64,000 nt of DNA, taken from NCBI RefSeq assembly GCF_052089425.1, contig NZ_JBQCZW010000011.1, forward strand, positions 3,710 to 67,709. The letters are read 5' to 3'. Shown piece by piece: positions 42,523 through 51,604 of this stretch; the first letter of the stretch is position 1; every line of letters begins with the position of its first letter. The stretch comes from Ancrocorticia sp052089425 (GTDB taxonomy: Bacteria > Actinomycetota > Actinomycetes > Actinomycetales > Actinomycetaceae). The notes under the pieces were generated by a model. It made no database searches, was not told where the DNA came from, and worked only from the letters and a program-made list of their open reading frames with translations. Position numbers and translations under genes: made by a program.

Positions 42523-43311
42523 CTACCGAATCACAACGTCCGTGAACCCGGCAGCTCGGGCTTGTTCGGACATCTCATCGAAGCGCCGGCGCCACGCGGG
42601 CATATCCCAGCGCGCGGCCATGGCTTGGAAGACCTCGTCCGTGCCCTGAGCGCGCGCCTCCTGCAGGGCGAAGTTTTCTACGCCTTCCTCGCCCAACGCC
42701 CGGAGGAACTCCGTGAAGTGGCGATCGGCCGGTGCCCCGGGGAATACGGTGAGGCGGACCTCGTAATCAAGGGGCCGGCCCCCACCAGCGCGCGCCCGAT
42801 GCGCCTCGAGAACCATCCGCAGCGCCTCCCACGCCTTCCCGCCACCGTTGTAGCCGGCGGCCTCTCGGTAATCGGCGGGCAGGGCCTTGATGTCCAGCCC
42901 CACCCAGTCGATGAGGTCCATGGCTTCGGCTAGGCGCCGCGGGTATGCGCCAGCCGTGTGGAGGCCGATGGAAAGCCCGCGGGCCTTCACCTCTTCCATC
43001 GCGGGAATGAGTGCGTGCTGGCGCATCGCTTCCCCGCCGGTAAACACCACGCCATCGAGCAGGCCCTGGCGCTTGTTCAGCAGCGCTCTCACCTCCGGCC
43101 ACGGCACAATCCCGGGCGTTTTGGTGTCCAGAATCCCAGCGTTCTGGCAATACGGGCACCGCCACGGGCATCCCTGACAGAAGATGGTGGCCACCAGATG
43201 ATCTGGCCAATCCACACTGGAAAGCGGCACGAGGCCGGCGATCGCTAAGTCCTCGGCGCCCACCGGGTTGCCCGCGGCGTTCGCAGCGCCTACCTGAGTA
43301 TCCGGAGTCAT
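42523..43311 (-). CDS. nrdG: Anaerobic ribonucleotide reductase activating protein (radical SAM)
   Basis: 262 residues. The radical-SAM cluster motif CxxxCxxC is CPWRCPYC within FCQGCPWRCPYCQNAG, followed by VFTGGEAM (the GGE motif) and a TAGAYPRR strand. It makes the 5'-deoxyadenosyl radical that puts the glycyl radical on NrdD. It starts 25 bases after the nrdD stop, in the same operon. It is larger than E. coli NrdG and resembles the longer TIGR02495-type activases, which also match ThiH/PflA-like enzymes; the nrdD context decides the role. Confidence 0.9.
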   Translation of the reverse strand: MTPDTQVGAANAAGNPVGAEDLAIAGLVPLSSVDWPDHLVATIFCQGCPWRCPYCQNAGILDTKTPGIVPWPEVRALLNKRQGLLDGVVFTGGEAMRQHALIPAMEEVKARGLSIGLHTAGAYPRRLAEAMDLIDWVGLDIKALPADYREAAGYNGGGKAWEALRMVLEAHRARAGGGRPLDYEVRLTVFPGAPADRHFTEFLRALGEEGVENFALQEARAQGTDEVFQAMAARWDMPAWRRRFDEMSEQARAAGFTDVVIR

Positions 43312-43336
43312 ATTCCTCCCGAGTTCCTCCCGAGCG

Positions 43337-45220
43337 CTACGCGTTCATCTTTTGGAATTCTTCGTACGTATCCGCCAAACGGTCAGCTCCGAAGGTGGAC
43401 GCTAGTGCGTTCTCCTTGAAGGTGACGCGCTCGTGGTATTCGCCCTTCTTCCCAATGTTGAAGGACTTGACGGGGCGGAAGTAGCCCATGACGCGCGTCC
43501 ACACTTCGCATACCTGCGGCTCAGCATCAGGATTCAGCTCCGCACACTTCTCGCACGTGAGGTGCTCACCGGCAAGGTAACCGTGAATCGGGCAGATGGA
43601 GAAGGTGGGGGTGATCGTGACGTACGGCAGGCGGAAGTTCGTGAGCGAGCGGCGCACGAGCTTCTTGCAGGCCTCGGCGGAGGTCATCTTCTCATTCATG
43701 TATAGGTGCAGAACCGTTCCGCCCGTGTACATGGACTGCAGATCGGCCTGCTGCTCAAGCGCCTCGAAGGCGTCCTCCGTGTAGCCCACCGGCAGCTGCG
43801 AGGAGTTCGTGTAGTACGGCTCTGCATCGGTGCCCGCCTGCAGGATTCCGGGGAAGCGCTTGCGATCTTCCTTGGCAAACCGGTACGTGGCGCCCTCGGC
43901 CGGGGTGGCCTCGAGGTTGTACATGTTGCCGGTTTCCTCTTGGAAATCGACGAGCCGTGCGCGCACGTGATCGAGCACGCGGACCACCATCTCGTGGCCC
44001 TCGTGATCCGTGAGGTCCATGCGATCGTCCGTGAAGTTACGGACCATCTCATTCATCCCGTTCACGCCGATCGTGGAGAAGTGGTTGTTGAGGTTTCCGA
44101 GGTAGCGCTTGGAGTAGGGATAGAGCCCCTGATCCATCAGCTCGCTCACCCGAACGCGCTTCTTCTCCAGCGTGGACTTCGCCAGATCCATCAGATCATC
44201 AACGCGAGCCAACAGGCCCGCCTCATCGCCCTTGTAGCGGTAACCGAGCCGCCCCATATTGAGGGTCACCACGCCGATAGAGCCGGTGAGTTCAGCAGAG
44301 CCGAACAGGCCGTTGCCTCGCTTGAGGAGCTCGCGCAGATCCAACTGGAGGCGGCAGCACATCGAGCGAATCATTCCCGGATCGAGCTCCGAGTTGATGA
44401 AGTTCTGGAAGTAGGGCAGGCCGTACTTGGCCGTCATGGCGAACAGGAGATCGGCGTTCTCGCTGTCCCAATCGAAATCCTTCGTCATGTTGTAGGTGGG
44501 GATCGGGAACGTGAACACACGCCCATCCGCATCGCCTTCCATCATGACTTCCATGTAGGCACGGTTGATCATGTCCATTTCAGCCTTGAGGTCACCGTAT
44601 GTGAAATCGCAAACGTCCTCGCCGATGAACGGATGGTTATCCGCGATATCCTCCGGGCACGTCCAATCGAACGTCAGGTTCGTGAACGGGCACTGGCTGC
44701 CCCAGCGCGAGGGCACGTTGAGGTTGTAGATGAGCTCCTGAATCTGCTGCTTGACCTGATCAAAGGTCATGTCATCCAGCCGAATGAACGGGGCCATGTA
44801 CGTATCGAAGGAGCTGAAGGCCTGCGCCCCCGCCCACTCGTTTTGCAGGGTGCCCAGGAAGTTGACGATCTGCCCGCAGGCAGAACTGAAGTGCTTTGGC
44901 GGGGCGGAGCTGATCGCCCCGCTCACTCCGTTGAAACCTTCTTCGATGAGGCGGCGCAGCGACCACCCGGCGCAGTACCCAGCCAGCATGTCCAGATCGT
45001 GAATGTGGTAATCGCCTTCGCGATGTGCCGCTCCCTCTTCCGGTGAGTAGACGCTCGAGAGCCAATAGTTCGCGATGGTCTTACCGGACGAATTGAGGAT
45101 CAGGCCACCGAGCGAGTAGTCCTGATTCGCATTCGCGTTCACACGCCAATCCGAGCGGTCAAGATACTCGTCCACCGTTGACAGAGCATCGATCGTCACG
45201 CGCTGAGAAACCTTGTCCAT
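43337..45220 (-). CDS. nrdD: Anaerobic ribonucleoside-triphosphate reductase
   Basis: 627 residues. The glycyl radical motif is RVMGY (Gly579) near the C-terminus, preceded by a zinc site, CPIHGYLAGEHLTCEKC. The conserved body includes EGDYHIHDLDML, SSACGQIVNFLG and NRAYMEVM. There is no full ATP-cone: only about 25 residues precede the YLDRSDWRVNANANQDYS block, so allosteric control by dATP at that site should be absent. It reduces NTPs to dNTPs without oxygen, using formate or thiol electrons. ATG 45220 follows AAGAGGAGAAGAGG. A candidate NrdR operator pair lies 155 bp upstream. Confidence 0.94.
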   Translation of the reverse strand: MDKVSQRVTIDALSTVDEYLDRSDWRVNANANQDYSLGGLILNSSGKTIANYWLSSVYSPEEGAAHREGDYHIHDLDMLAGYCAGWSLRRLIEEGFNGVSGAISSAPPKHFSSACGQIVNFLGTLQNEWAGAQAFSSFDTYMAPFIRLDDMTFDQVKQQIQELIYNLNVPSRWGSQCPFTNLTFDWTCPEDIADNHPFIGEDVCDFTYGDLKAEMDMINRAYMEVMMEGDADGRVFTFPIPTYNMTKDFDWDSENADLLFAMTAKYGLPYFQNFINSELDPGMIRSMCCRLQLDLRELLKRGNGLFGSAELTGSIGVVTLNMGRLGYRYKGDEAGLLARVDDLMDLAKSTLEKKRVRVSELMDQGLYPYSKRYLGNLNNHFSTIGVNGMNEMVRNFTDDRMDLTDHEGHEMVVRVLDHVRARLVDFQEETGNMYNLEATPAEGATYRFAKEDRKRFPGILQAGTDAEPYYTNSSQLPVGYTEDAFEALEQQADLQSMYTGGTVLHLYMNEKMTSAEACKKLVRRSLTNFRLPYVTITPTFSICPIHGYLAGEHLTCEKCAELNPDAEPQVCEVWTRVMGYFRPVKSFNIGKKGEYHERVTFKENALASTFGADRLADTYEEFQKMNA

Positions 45221-45256
45221 ATCCTCTTCTCCTCTTCCCCACTGGGGCTGCTGTCT

Positions 45257-45285
45257 CGGACGGCGCGTCAGAGGTGCGCCGTCCG
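45257..45285 (-). other. Hairpin in the probable nrdD 5' leader
   Basis: CGGACGGCGC (45257-45266) and GCGCCGTCCG (45276-45285) form a perfect 10-bp stem. It lies 37 bases upstream of the nrdD start on its transcript, too far for a simple ribosome-site mask. It may stabilise the leader or act as an attenuator. Confidence 0.5.
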
Positions 45286-45374
45286 TTGTTCGTTCTTTCC
45301 CCGGCTTGCTGTGGCCGCTCGCTTTGGCGAGGACTGCCCATCTTCCGGGGTGCTCCCTAGCCTAATGACCCGAC

Positions 45375-45420
45375 CACAAGATCTAGTGTTTGCAACACGC
45401 GGGGAGCACTACATCTAGTG
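45375..45420 (-). promoter_or_regulatory. Pair of NrdR-box-like operators upstream of nrdD
   Basis: CACAAGATCTAGTG (45375-45388) and CACTACATCTAGTG (45407-45420) are near-palindromes resembling the NrdR consensus (ACACnATATnTnGTGT type). They are 32 bp apart start to start, three helical turns, the spacing expected for NrdR pairs. They precede nrdD, a standard NrdR target. Confidence 0.8.
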
Positions 45421-45599
45421 AACGCCCTACGCCCCAGCCCTGCGAAATCCTAGGTCAGAAGTCCTATTTCGGGGCTTGAGGCCGATCTGGATCTAGGCGA
45501 CTTGTCACCCCCGTGCATGCGCGCCCCGCCTGCCCATGAGTGATAGAGGCATCGCTCTCAGCTACCACGGCAGCTAGGCCGCTGGTGCACACTAGGTAG

Positions 45600-48113
45600 G
45601 TGACCGATCTGCTGACTGCCCTCAACCGCCACGCTCTGCCCGGCCAGATTGCCGGGACCATTGAGCGTCCGGCGCGCGAGAGCCGTACCACGCCGTGGCC
45701 CAAGTGGGTGCACCCCGATCTGCTCACCGCTCTGGCTTCCTCGGGGGCAACGGAGGCGTGGATCCACCAAGCCCGCGCCGCCGAGTGCGTGCACGAGGGC
45801 CGCCACGTGGTGCTGGCCAGCGGTACGGGTTCGGGCAAGTCGTTTGCCGCCTGGGTCCCGATCCTCAGCGATCTGCTGAGCTTTTCCACCGAGCGCGTGA
45901 GCCTCGCCTCCCTGCGGCATCGCCCGACCGCCCTCTACCTCTCCCCCACCAAGGCGCTTGCCGCGGATCAGATGGCGGCGCTTGACGCGTTGATCTCCAT
46001 GACCGGTTCGCACATTGGCGTGGCTACAGCGGACGGCGATTCGGATCTGCCTGAGCGTTCCTACGCTAGAGATAACGCCGATATCGTCCTCACCAATCCC
46101 GATTTCGCCCATCACGTGATGCTGTCCGGGCAGGCCAGATGGGCGCGATTGTGGAGGGGACTCCGGCTGATCGTGGTGGACGAATTCCACAACTACAAGG
46201 GCCTGTTCGGCGCGCACGTTGGCCACGTGGTGCGCAGAATCCTCCGCCTCGCCGCACATTACGGCGCCCACCCGTCCGTCATCTTTCTCTCCGCCACCAG
46301 CGGCGATCCGGCCGGCGCCGCGAGCCGCTTCCTCGGCGAATCCTTCGGGCCGGTTGAAGCCGTCACCGAGGACGGTTCGCCGCGTGCGGGCAGCACCATC
46401 GTGTTGTGGAGGCCCGCTCGGATTGAGAAGAACGACGACGACGGGTTTGCCCCGCCTCCCGCACGTTTCGATGGGCGCGTTGATGACGATCAATGGCTGA
46501 CCACACCGATCGATGCAGCTTGGCCAGCGCAGCCTGCCAGCGTTCCGGAACACGTAGAGCCCGCGGATGCTCCCATGGAAGATGATGCTCCGCGGCGCGC
46601 CGCGAACTCTGAAGCCGGAGATCTGACGGCTTTCCTTGTTGAGCAAGGGGCGCGCCTGCTGACCTTCGTGCGCTCGCGCCCTGGAACGGAACGCGTTGCG
46701 GAGATCGCGCAGGAGCGTTTGGAGCTTTCGGCCAGCCACCTAGCTGGCACGGTTGCCGCCTACCGTGGCGGATATCTGCCCGAGGAGAGGCGGGAGCTTG
46801 AGGCGAAGCTGCGGACGGGGGATGTGCGAGCCCTGGCCACCACGAGCGCCCTTGAGCTGGGAATCGACATATCCGGGCTGGATGCCGTGGTGGTGACGGG
46901 TTGGCCCGGCACGCATGCCTCCTTCAGCCAGCAGATTGGGCGGGCGGGCCGCGCGGGTAGGCCCGGACTCGCTGTGTTTATCGGCCGCGACAATCCACTG
47001 GACCAGTACCTCCTTGACCATCCTGAGGTCATCGCGGACACTCCCAGCGAGGCCAACGTGTTCGATCCAGCAAACCCCGGGGTGCTCATCCCGCAGATAT
47101 GTGCGGCGGCTGCCGAGCTGCCTCTTCAGGCGAGCGACGCCGCCGTTTTCGGGTTAGAAGGCACCGAGCTGTTCGGCGAACTAGCCAACGAAGGCCTGCT
47201 TCGCAGCCGGCCCGCCGGATGGTTCTGGAACACCACGCTCGGGGTGGGGGCGCATGAAACCGTCAGCCTGCGCGGCGAAGGATCGACCGTCTCGATCGTG
47301 GATACGGCCGATGGCACGGTGCTCGGAACCGTGGATTCGTCCCGTGCGGACACCACCGTGTTCCCCGGCGCCATCTATCTTCATCAGGGAGTCCCCTTTG
47401 AAGTAGAGGAACTGGGCGAGGAAGTGGCACTCGTACATCAGCACCGCGACGAGGAGCTGCGAACCTTCGCCCGCGAGGAAACATCGGTGGAGATTCTGGA
47501 CACTGACGAATCCGTCCAGCTCGCCACTGGCGTCTGGGCGCGGGGAAGCGTTGTGGTCTCCTCGCGCGTTGTGGGCTATGACATCCGGCGTGCCAGAGAC
47601 GGCATGTATCTGGGCATGGTTCCGCTCGTCATGCCGGTCCGCCAACTCCGCACCCGTGCCACGTGGTGGACCATGAGCGCTGCGGCCATCAAGGAATCTG
47701 GCGTGCCCACCGCGGATCTGCCCGGTGCCCTGCACGGAGCCGAACATGCCTCAATCGGCATACTGCCGCTCTTCGCCACATGCGACAGATGGGATCTTGG
47801 CGGGCTGTCTACCGCTGCCCACCTCGATACCGGTTCAGCCACCGTCATCGTGCACGATGCCATCGAGGGCGGATCAGGCTGTTCCGAACGCGGCTTCGAG
47901 GCCGGCGTGGACTGGATCAACGCCACGCTGGAAACAATCGCCACCTGCCCATGCGTGAGCGGCTGCCCCCGATGCGTTCAGTCCCCCAAGTGCGGCAACA
48001 ATAACTCCCCCTTATCCAAGCGCGGGGCCCAAGATCTGCTCACGGTGCTCGTCCGTTCGATGCGGGAGGCTCGTTCGCAGGGCCTGCTTGGGCCCGGGAC
48101 GTCACAGTCATAG
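45600..48113 (+). CDS. MrfA/YprA-type DEAD/DEAH-like helicase
   Basis: 837 residues. Walker A ASGTGSGKS is at about 73-81, motif Ia YLSPTKALAADQMAAL follows, and the Walker B box is DEFH within VVDEFHNYKGLFGAHVGHV, the usual MrfA variant. Helicase domain 2 has TTSALELGIDISGLD and QQIGRAGRAGR. The C-terminal DUF1998 part ends with the zinc cluster CPCVSGCPRCVQSPKC. The family unwinds DNA 3' to 5' and repairs mitomycin-type lesions. It is divergent from nrdD and its stop overlaps the tail of the tadG-like gene by 74 bp on the other strand. Confidence 0.92.
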   Translation: MTDLLTALNRHALPGQIAGTIERPARESRTTPWPKWVHPDLLTALASSGATEAWIHQARAAECVHEGRHVVLASGTGSGKSFAAWVPILSDLLSFSTERVSLASLRHRPTALYLSPTKALAADQMAALDALISMTGSHIGVATADGDSDLPERSYARDNADIVLTNPDFAHHVMLSGQARWARLWRGLRLIVVDEFHNYKGLFGAHVGHVVRRILRLAAHYGAHPSVIFLSATSGDPAGAASRFLGESFGPVEAVTEDGSPRAGSTIVLWRPARIEKNDDDGFAPPPARFDGRVDDDQWLTTPIDAAWPAQPASVPEHVEPADAPMEDDAPRRAANSEAGDLTAFLVEQGARLLTFVRSRPGTERVAEIAQERLELSASHLAGTVAAYRGGYLPEERRELEAKLRTGDVRALATTSALELGIDISGLDAVVVTGWPGTHASFSQQIGRAGRAGRPGLAVFIGRDNPLDQYLLDHPEVIADTPSEANVFDPANPGVLIPQICAAAAELPLQASDAAVFGLEGTELFGELANEGLLRSRPAGWFWNTTLGVGAHETVSLRGEGSTVSIVDTADGTVLGTVDSSRADTTVFPGAIYLHQGVPFEVEELGEEVALVHQHRDEELRTFAREETSVEILDTDESVQLATGVWARGSVVVSSRVVGYDIRRARDGMYLGMVPLVMPVRQLRTRATWWTMSAAAIKESGVPTADLPGALHGAEHASIGILPLFATCDRWDLGGLSTAAHLDTGSATVIVHDAIEGGSGCSERGFEAGVDWINATLETIATCPCVSGCPRCVQSPKCGNNNSPLSKRGAQDLLTVLVRSMREARSQGLLGPGTSQS

Positions 48114-48420
48114 GGATAGCTTTCGGCTTGCCCTCAACTGTGACGGACAGGTGACCGCCCTCCGCCTCGCACGCCACCATGTCCAGGTTGTGGCGGGCCA
48201 CGAGATCCCCAGCCGCGCTACACGCCTGACCCTCACCCGAGAGGCGAAGCTGTTCAGCTCCCGCAAGCGAAGCGAGATCCGCGACGTCCTGAGTGCGGTC
48301 TCTGGCCAGCAGGGCCTCCGCAATGGCGAACATCCCGAGTAGGGAGATCACCATTGCTATCACCACAGCGAGGCTCAGCACTGTCCCCGAACCTGCTTCA
48401 GTCCTTTCAGTCTCCGTCAT
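48040..48420 (-). CDS. TadG/Rv3654c-like Flp-pilus minor protein
   Basis: 126 residues: a short N-terminal arm, one hydrophobic helix at about residues 13-38 and a small outside domain with a Cys pair (CSAAG...VACEAE). It matches the actinobacterial helicase/secretion-neighbourhood (Rv3654c-like) family, thought to be a minor pilin or TadE/TadG-type partner. It overlaps the TadE gene by ATGA and, tail to tail, the last 74 bp of the helicase gene, so the two coding sequences share DNA on opposite strands. Confidence 0.82.
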   Translation of the reverse strand: MTETERTEAGSGTVLSLAVVIAMVISLLGMFAIAEALLARDRTQDVADLASLAGAEQLRLSGEGQACSAAGDLVARHNLDMVACEAEGGHLSVTVEGKPKAIPMTVTSRAQAGPANEPPASNGRAP

Positions 48421-48773
48421 GGCAAACTCACCCCCGGTTCAGGAATGCCCGTCACTGTTGAGGACACCTCCATATCGAACGGTGTGAGCACGCCGTTGGG
48501 TTCAACAGACACGGTGACAACAACGTATTCTCCATCTGCACCCAGCTCAATATTCGATCCTGGAATGTCCTGCTCATACTGGGAGATCATGTTGGTGATC
48601 GGCTTTCCTATCACCGCCTGCCGCGCGAGAGCGCGCGCCACCTCTTGAGCTTGCAGTGCAGCATTGCCCAAGGCGATGGCGGCCATAAGAAGCAAGAATG
48701 CCCCCATGATCGGTATCAGACCCATCGCGATTTCGGCCGTGACCATGCCCGATTCTGATGATCGTTTCTTCAT
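48417..48773 (-). CDS. TadE-family pseudopilin
   Basis: 118 residues. The prepilin-like N-terminus SGMVTAEIAMG has a Gly cut site with Glu at +5 (G, then MVTAE), followed by a hydrophobic helix GLIPIMGAFLLLMAAIALGN and a C-terminal strand-rich outside domain. A prepilin peptidase would cleave it and the mature protein joins Flp-type pilus assembly. The peptidase itself is not in the window. The gene overlaps its neighbour by four bases. Confidence 0.88.
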   Translation of the reverse strand: MKKRSSESGMVTAEIAMGLIPIMGAFLLLMAAIALGNAALQAQEVARALARQAVIGKPITNMISQYEQDIPGSNIELGADGEYVVVTVSVEPNGVLTPFDMEVSSTVTGIPEPGVSLP

Positions 48774-48813
48774 GTTGCCATCCCTTCCAAAGGTATCGGC
48801 TCACGCACCGCGC

Positions 48814-48850
48814 GAGCGGGCCGCTGAGGCCGTACCCCACCGGCCCGCTC
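48814..48850 (-). terminator. Intercistronic hairpin after the Flp gene
   Basis: GAGCGGGCCG (48814-48823) and CGGCCCGCTC (48841-48850) form a perfect 10-bp stem with a 17-base loop, between the Flp stop and TadE start. Such hairpins often let a major-pilin transcript outnumber the rest by partial termination or 3' end protection. Confidence 0.7.
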
Positions 48851-48871
48851 ACTTACACGTTGACGATCGGC

Positions 48872-49057
48872 CTACATCTTGAAGATGTTCTTGAAGATGC
48901 TTTCCACGGCATCTTTGAGCCAATCCTGCTGGACGAGCCAGAGGATGATCCCCGCAAACGAGGATGCCGCCATCGTGCCAACCGCATACTCAGCAGTAGC
49001 CATCCCGGATTCCGCATTGTGCTCCTCCATCATGAGCGAGTTTTCCTTAGTGAACAT
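48872..49057 (-). CDS. Flp-type major pilin (DUF4244)
   Basis: 61 residues. The Flp prepilin site is SGMATAEYAVG: Gly before the cut, then MATAEY with Glu at +5 and Tyr at +6. A hydrophobic helix and a short amphipathic C-terminus (DWLKDAVESIFKNIFKM) complete the DUF4244 pattern. It should polymerise into a thin pilus after cleavage. The start may be any of Met1, Met9 or Met10. It is placed between the TadC and TadE genes as in other actinomycetes. Confidence 0.9.
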   Translation of the reverse strand: MFTKENSLMMEEHNAESGMATAEYAVGTMAASSFAGIILWLVQQDWLKDAVESIFKNIFKM

Positions 49058-49194
49058 GTTTGTTGTCCTTTCAGTGAGGTGCCCGCGGTTGCGAGCTAGG
49101 ACAACTCTGTCCGATCACCACATCCCGCAACGTGAATTGCTCTTCCCCTGTGAATAGGGACTGCACGAACCGAACCTGTGGAAACCACGAGCAC

Positions 49195-49725
49195 CTACCC
49201 GAAGATGGTGATGCCCGCTGCAGCAATCACCGGAATGATTCCCAGTACCACGAATGCTGGCAAGAAACACAGACCCAGCGGCATCACCAACTTCGTGCCA
49301 AGCTTGGCGGCTGCTTCGCGTGCCTTACGGTCCCGGCTCTGCCGTATCGTGTCCGCACACCGTTCAAGGAGTGGCAGCGGGGCCGCCCCGTCCGTCCACG
49401 CCGGCTCCAGAGCATCGCGAACTGGGTGAAGGTGCTCTGGGGCCTCGCTCCACGCTTCCTCCCACTGGCCTCCCATGAGGAGAATCTGGGCCGCGCGGTT
49501 CACATGGTTTTCGCCTTCTTCTTCGAGTGCGGTATCGAGCGCCCGGAGGGCTCCCGGAATGGACGTTCCAGCGCGCAACGCCGCGCCGATCAGATCGGCG
49601 GCCATCGCCCCATCGATCCGATCTAGCGGCAAGCTCCGTTCCTCGCCACCACCTTCGCGCCCTAGCCCCGGACTGTAGATGAAGGCGATGAGCACAATGC
49701 CGGCCACGGCAATCATCAACGTCAT
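49195..49725 (-). CDS. TadC-like pilus-assembly membrane protein
   Basis: 176 residues from ATG 49725, which overlaps the previous stop by ATGA; an upstream frame extension of about 100 residues lies over the previous gene and is rejected. It has an N-terminal helix, a cytoplasmic T2SSF domain (ALRAGTSIPGALRALDTALEE, LLERCADTIRQSRDRKAREAAAKLG) and a C-terminal helix, LCFLPAFVVLGIIPVIAAA. It forms the inner-membrane platform with the TadB-like protein. Confidence 0.86.
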   Translation of the reverse strand: MTLMIAVAGIVLIAFIYSPGLGREGGGEERSLPLDRIDGAMAADLIGAALRAGTSIPGALRALDTALEEEGENHVNRAAQILLMGGQWEEAWSEAPEHLHPVRDALEPAWTDGAAPLPLLERCADTIRQSRDRKAREAAAKLGTKLVMPLGLCFLPAFVVLGIIPVIAAAGITIFG

Positions 49726-50414
49726 GTTGCTCGCTCCGCATTGAGCGTCAGCCGCCGCACCCACAGCACGCCAATAATCTCCAGCCCACCGCCAAGAGCA
49801 AGGCACATGTATCCAACGATTTCTCCCGTGAGAAACGCCAGAGGCTGTGCGCCAATGATGGTTCCGAAGCCAATCCCCATGAGAGGCAGCCATGAGAGCA
49901 TTCGCGCGCTTGCTTTCGGGCCGGCTAGTGCCACCTCGCGGGCGGCCGTGGCCTCCCCGGCCTCGGTAATACCGCGAGCGCATGAGTCCAGTATGTCCGC
50001 GGTGGGAGCACCCGTTAACCGGCTCATTCGGCATACGGCAACGGCGGCAGGAACGCCGGTGCGCAGTGTTCCTTTTCTCGTGTTGCCCAACGGGCCTCTT
50101 GCGTTCCAGATCTTTCGCATGGCCTGCGGGACGCCATGATCATCGAGCTCCCATTGCCCCTCGAATCCCGCTCTCTCCAGAGTCCGCTTCCACGCCTGTT
50201 CGGTGCGCTCACCTGAACGCAGCCGTGTGGCAACCTCGGACACAATCATGCCAAGGTCCTCCGGTTGCTTCTTCTTCCGTGGCTTATCTTTGGACTTGCC
50301 CCTCTTATCTACCGTCAGGCTCAACCTCCGCCGCTTCACCTTGGCGAGGCGCGGAGCAGCCGGCATCGCCACGCACAACGTGACCACGAGCAGCAGGGCC
50401 GCGAGCGCGCTCAT
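49722..50414 (-). CDS. TadB-like pilus-assembly membrane protein
   Basis: 230 residues. An N-terminal helix, a very basic loop (KRRRLSLTVDKRGKSKDKPRKKK), a cytoplasmic T2SSF-type helical domain and two C-terminal helices. It pairs with the TadC-like protein; both are short for the family, as in mycobacterial Rv3657c/Rv3658c. Overlaps both neighbours by ATGA. Confidence 0.86.
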   Translation of the reverse strand: MSALAALLLVVTLCVAMPAAPRLAKVKRRRLSLTVDKRGKSKDKPRKKKQPEDLGMIVSEVATRLRSGERTEQAWKRTLERAGFEGQWELDDHGVPQAMRKIWNARGPLGNTRKGTLRTGVPAAVAVCRMSRLTGAPTADILDSCARGITEAGEATAAREVALAGPKASARMLSWLPLMGIGFGTIIGAQPLAFLTGEIVGYMCLALGGGLEIIGVLWVRRLTLNAERAT

Positions 50415-51604
50415 GACGCCCTCCTCCTGCGCCTCGTACCTGACGCAGATGCGCCCTCCGCCGCCGGAAGATCGAGGCGCTTGGCCAGCCGTTCCCAGCC
50501 GGGACCATAGCTCAGCCGCCCATCACCGCGAACCTCCACGGCGGGCAGCGCCGCAAGTTCCTGGCCCCGCCGTTGGAGAACGGCAATCTGGGAGATTCGA
50601 CGAACCCCGGCCTGCCGCTCCACGTGAATCACGGCGTCCAAAGCACTCGCTGCCTGCGCGGCCACCACGGCCTCATTCATGTTCGCCAGAGCGCCCAGTG
50701 CCACGAGCCGTGCGGGTACATCCACCGCGGAGTTTGCGTGGATTGTGGCCCAGCCGCCCTCGTGCCCGGTGTTCAAGGCGGACAGAACATCCCGCACTTC
50801 GCTGCCGCGGCACTCCCCGAGGACGATCCGGTCTGGCCGCATCCGCATCGCAGCGCGCACAAGCTCGCTCATACTGACAGCGCCGGCGCCCTGAACATTC
50901 TCCCGGCGTTCTTGCAGGTGAACAACGTGGGGGTGGCGTGGCCGTAGCTCAAAGGCTTCCTCAATGATGAGAATGCGTTCGGTGGGCGGAACTGTTGCGA
51001 GAAGCGCAGCAAGCAAGGTTGTTTTCCCCGAGCCAGTGGAACCTGAAATCATGGCGTTGGCACGCGATTGCATGATGGCTTCGAGGATGTATCCCATCCC
51101 TGAAAGCATCCCCCGATCGTCGAGATCCTTGATCCCGAACGTCACGGGCCGATGGGTTCGCAACGAGATCAGCGTTCCCTCAGCCGCAAGCGGGGGAAGA
51201 ACGGCGTGCAGCCGCAGCCCACCGGAGAATGTGCCATCAACGACCGGGCTTGAATCGTCCAAACGCTGCCCGCACGCCGCCGCCAACCGCACGGCCAACT
51301 CCCTCACGTCTTCGGCATTGTGGACGTTTTCAAGCTCCTTGACCCGCTCCAGCCCGCGCCCCCGATCAATCCAGATGCCCTTCGCCCCGTTGACGAGAAC
51401 ATCCGTGACGGCTGGATCATCGAGCAGCGGCTGCAAGTGGGGCCCCGCCCCCGCGAGCGCATGGCGGATCTGCCCGCCAATGTTCAGTACATCGCGGATG
51501 CCCACGTATTCGGGAGAGACTGCATCGAGCGCTTCGCTAACGCCAGCCCCCGATGCCAGAACCGCACGCGCCGCGTCCACTTGTTCGCGGCTGAGGCGCG
51601 CCAT
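50411..51604 (-). CDS. tadA: TadA/CpaF secretion ATPase
   Basis: 397 residues from ATG 51604. Walker A is ISGSTGSGKTTLLAALL, the Asp box is around RILIIEEAFELR, and Walker B and His box are RIVLGECRGSEVRDVLSALNTGHEGGWATIHAN. The N-terminal part carries LLDDPAVTDVLVNGAKGIW, the CpaF start. It is the hexameric motor of Flp-type pilus export. Its start overlaps the previous stop by one base. Confidence 0.94.
   Translation of the reverse strand: MARLSREQVDAARAVLASGAGVSEALDAVSPEYVGIRDVLNIGGQIRHALAGAGPHLQPLLDDPAVTDVLVNGAKGIWIDRGRGLERVKELENVHNAEDVRELAVRLAAACGQRLDDSSPVVDGTFSGGLRLHAVLPPLAAEGTLISLRTHRPVTFGIKDLDDRGMLSGMGYILEAIMQSRANAMISGSTGSGKTTLLAALLATVPPTERILIIEEAFELRPRHPHVVHLQERRENVQGAGAVSMSELVRAAMRMRPDRIVLGECRGSEVRDVLSALNTGHEGGWATIHANSAVDVPARLVALGALANMNEAVVAAQAASALDAVIHVERQAGVRRISQIAVLQRRGQELAALPAVEVRGDGRLSYGPGWERLAKRLDLPAAEGASASGTRRRRRAS

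Larger units (their letters stand above)
45221..45599. other. Intergenic region between nrdD and the helicase gene, 379 bp
   Basis: It holds the divergent promoters of nrdD and the helicase, the NrdR-box-like pair (45375-45420) and a 10-bp hairpin (45257-45285) in the probable nrdD leader. Bases 45421-45599 show nothing I can name. Confidence 0.65.
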
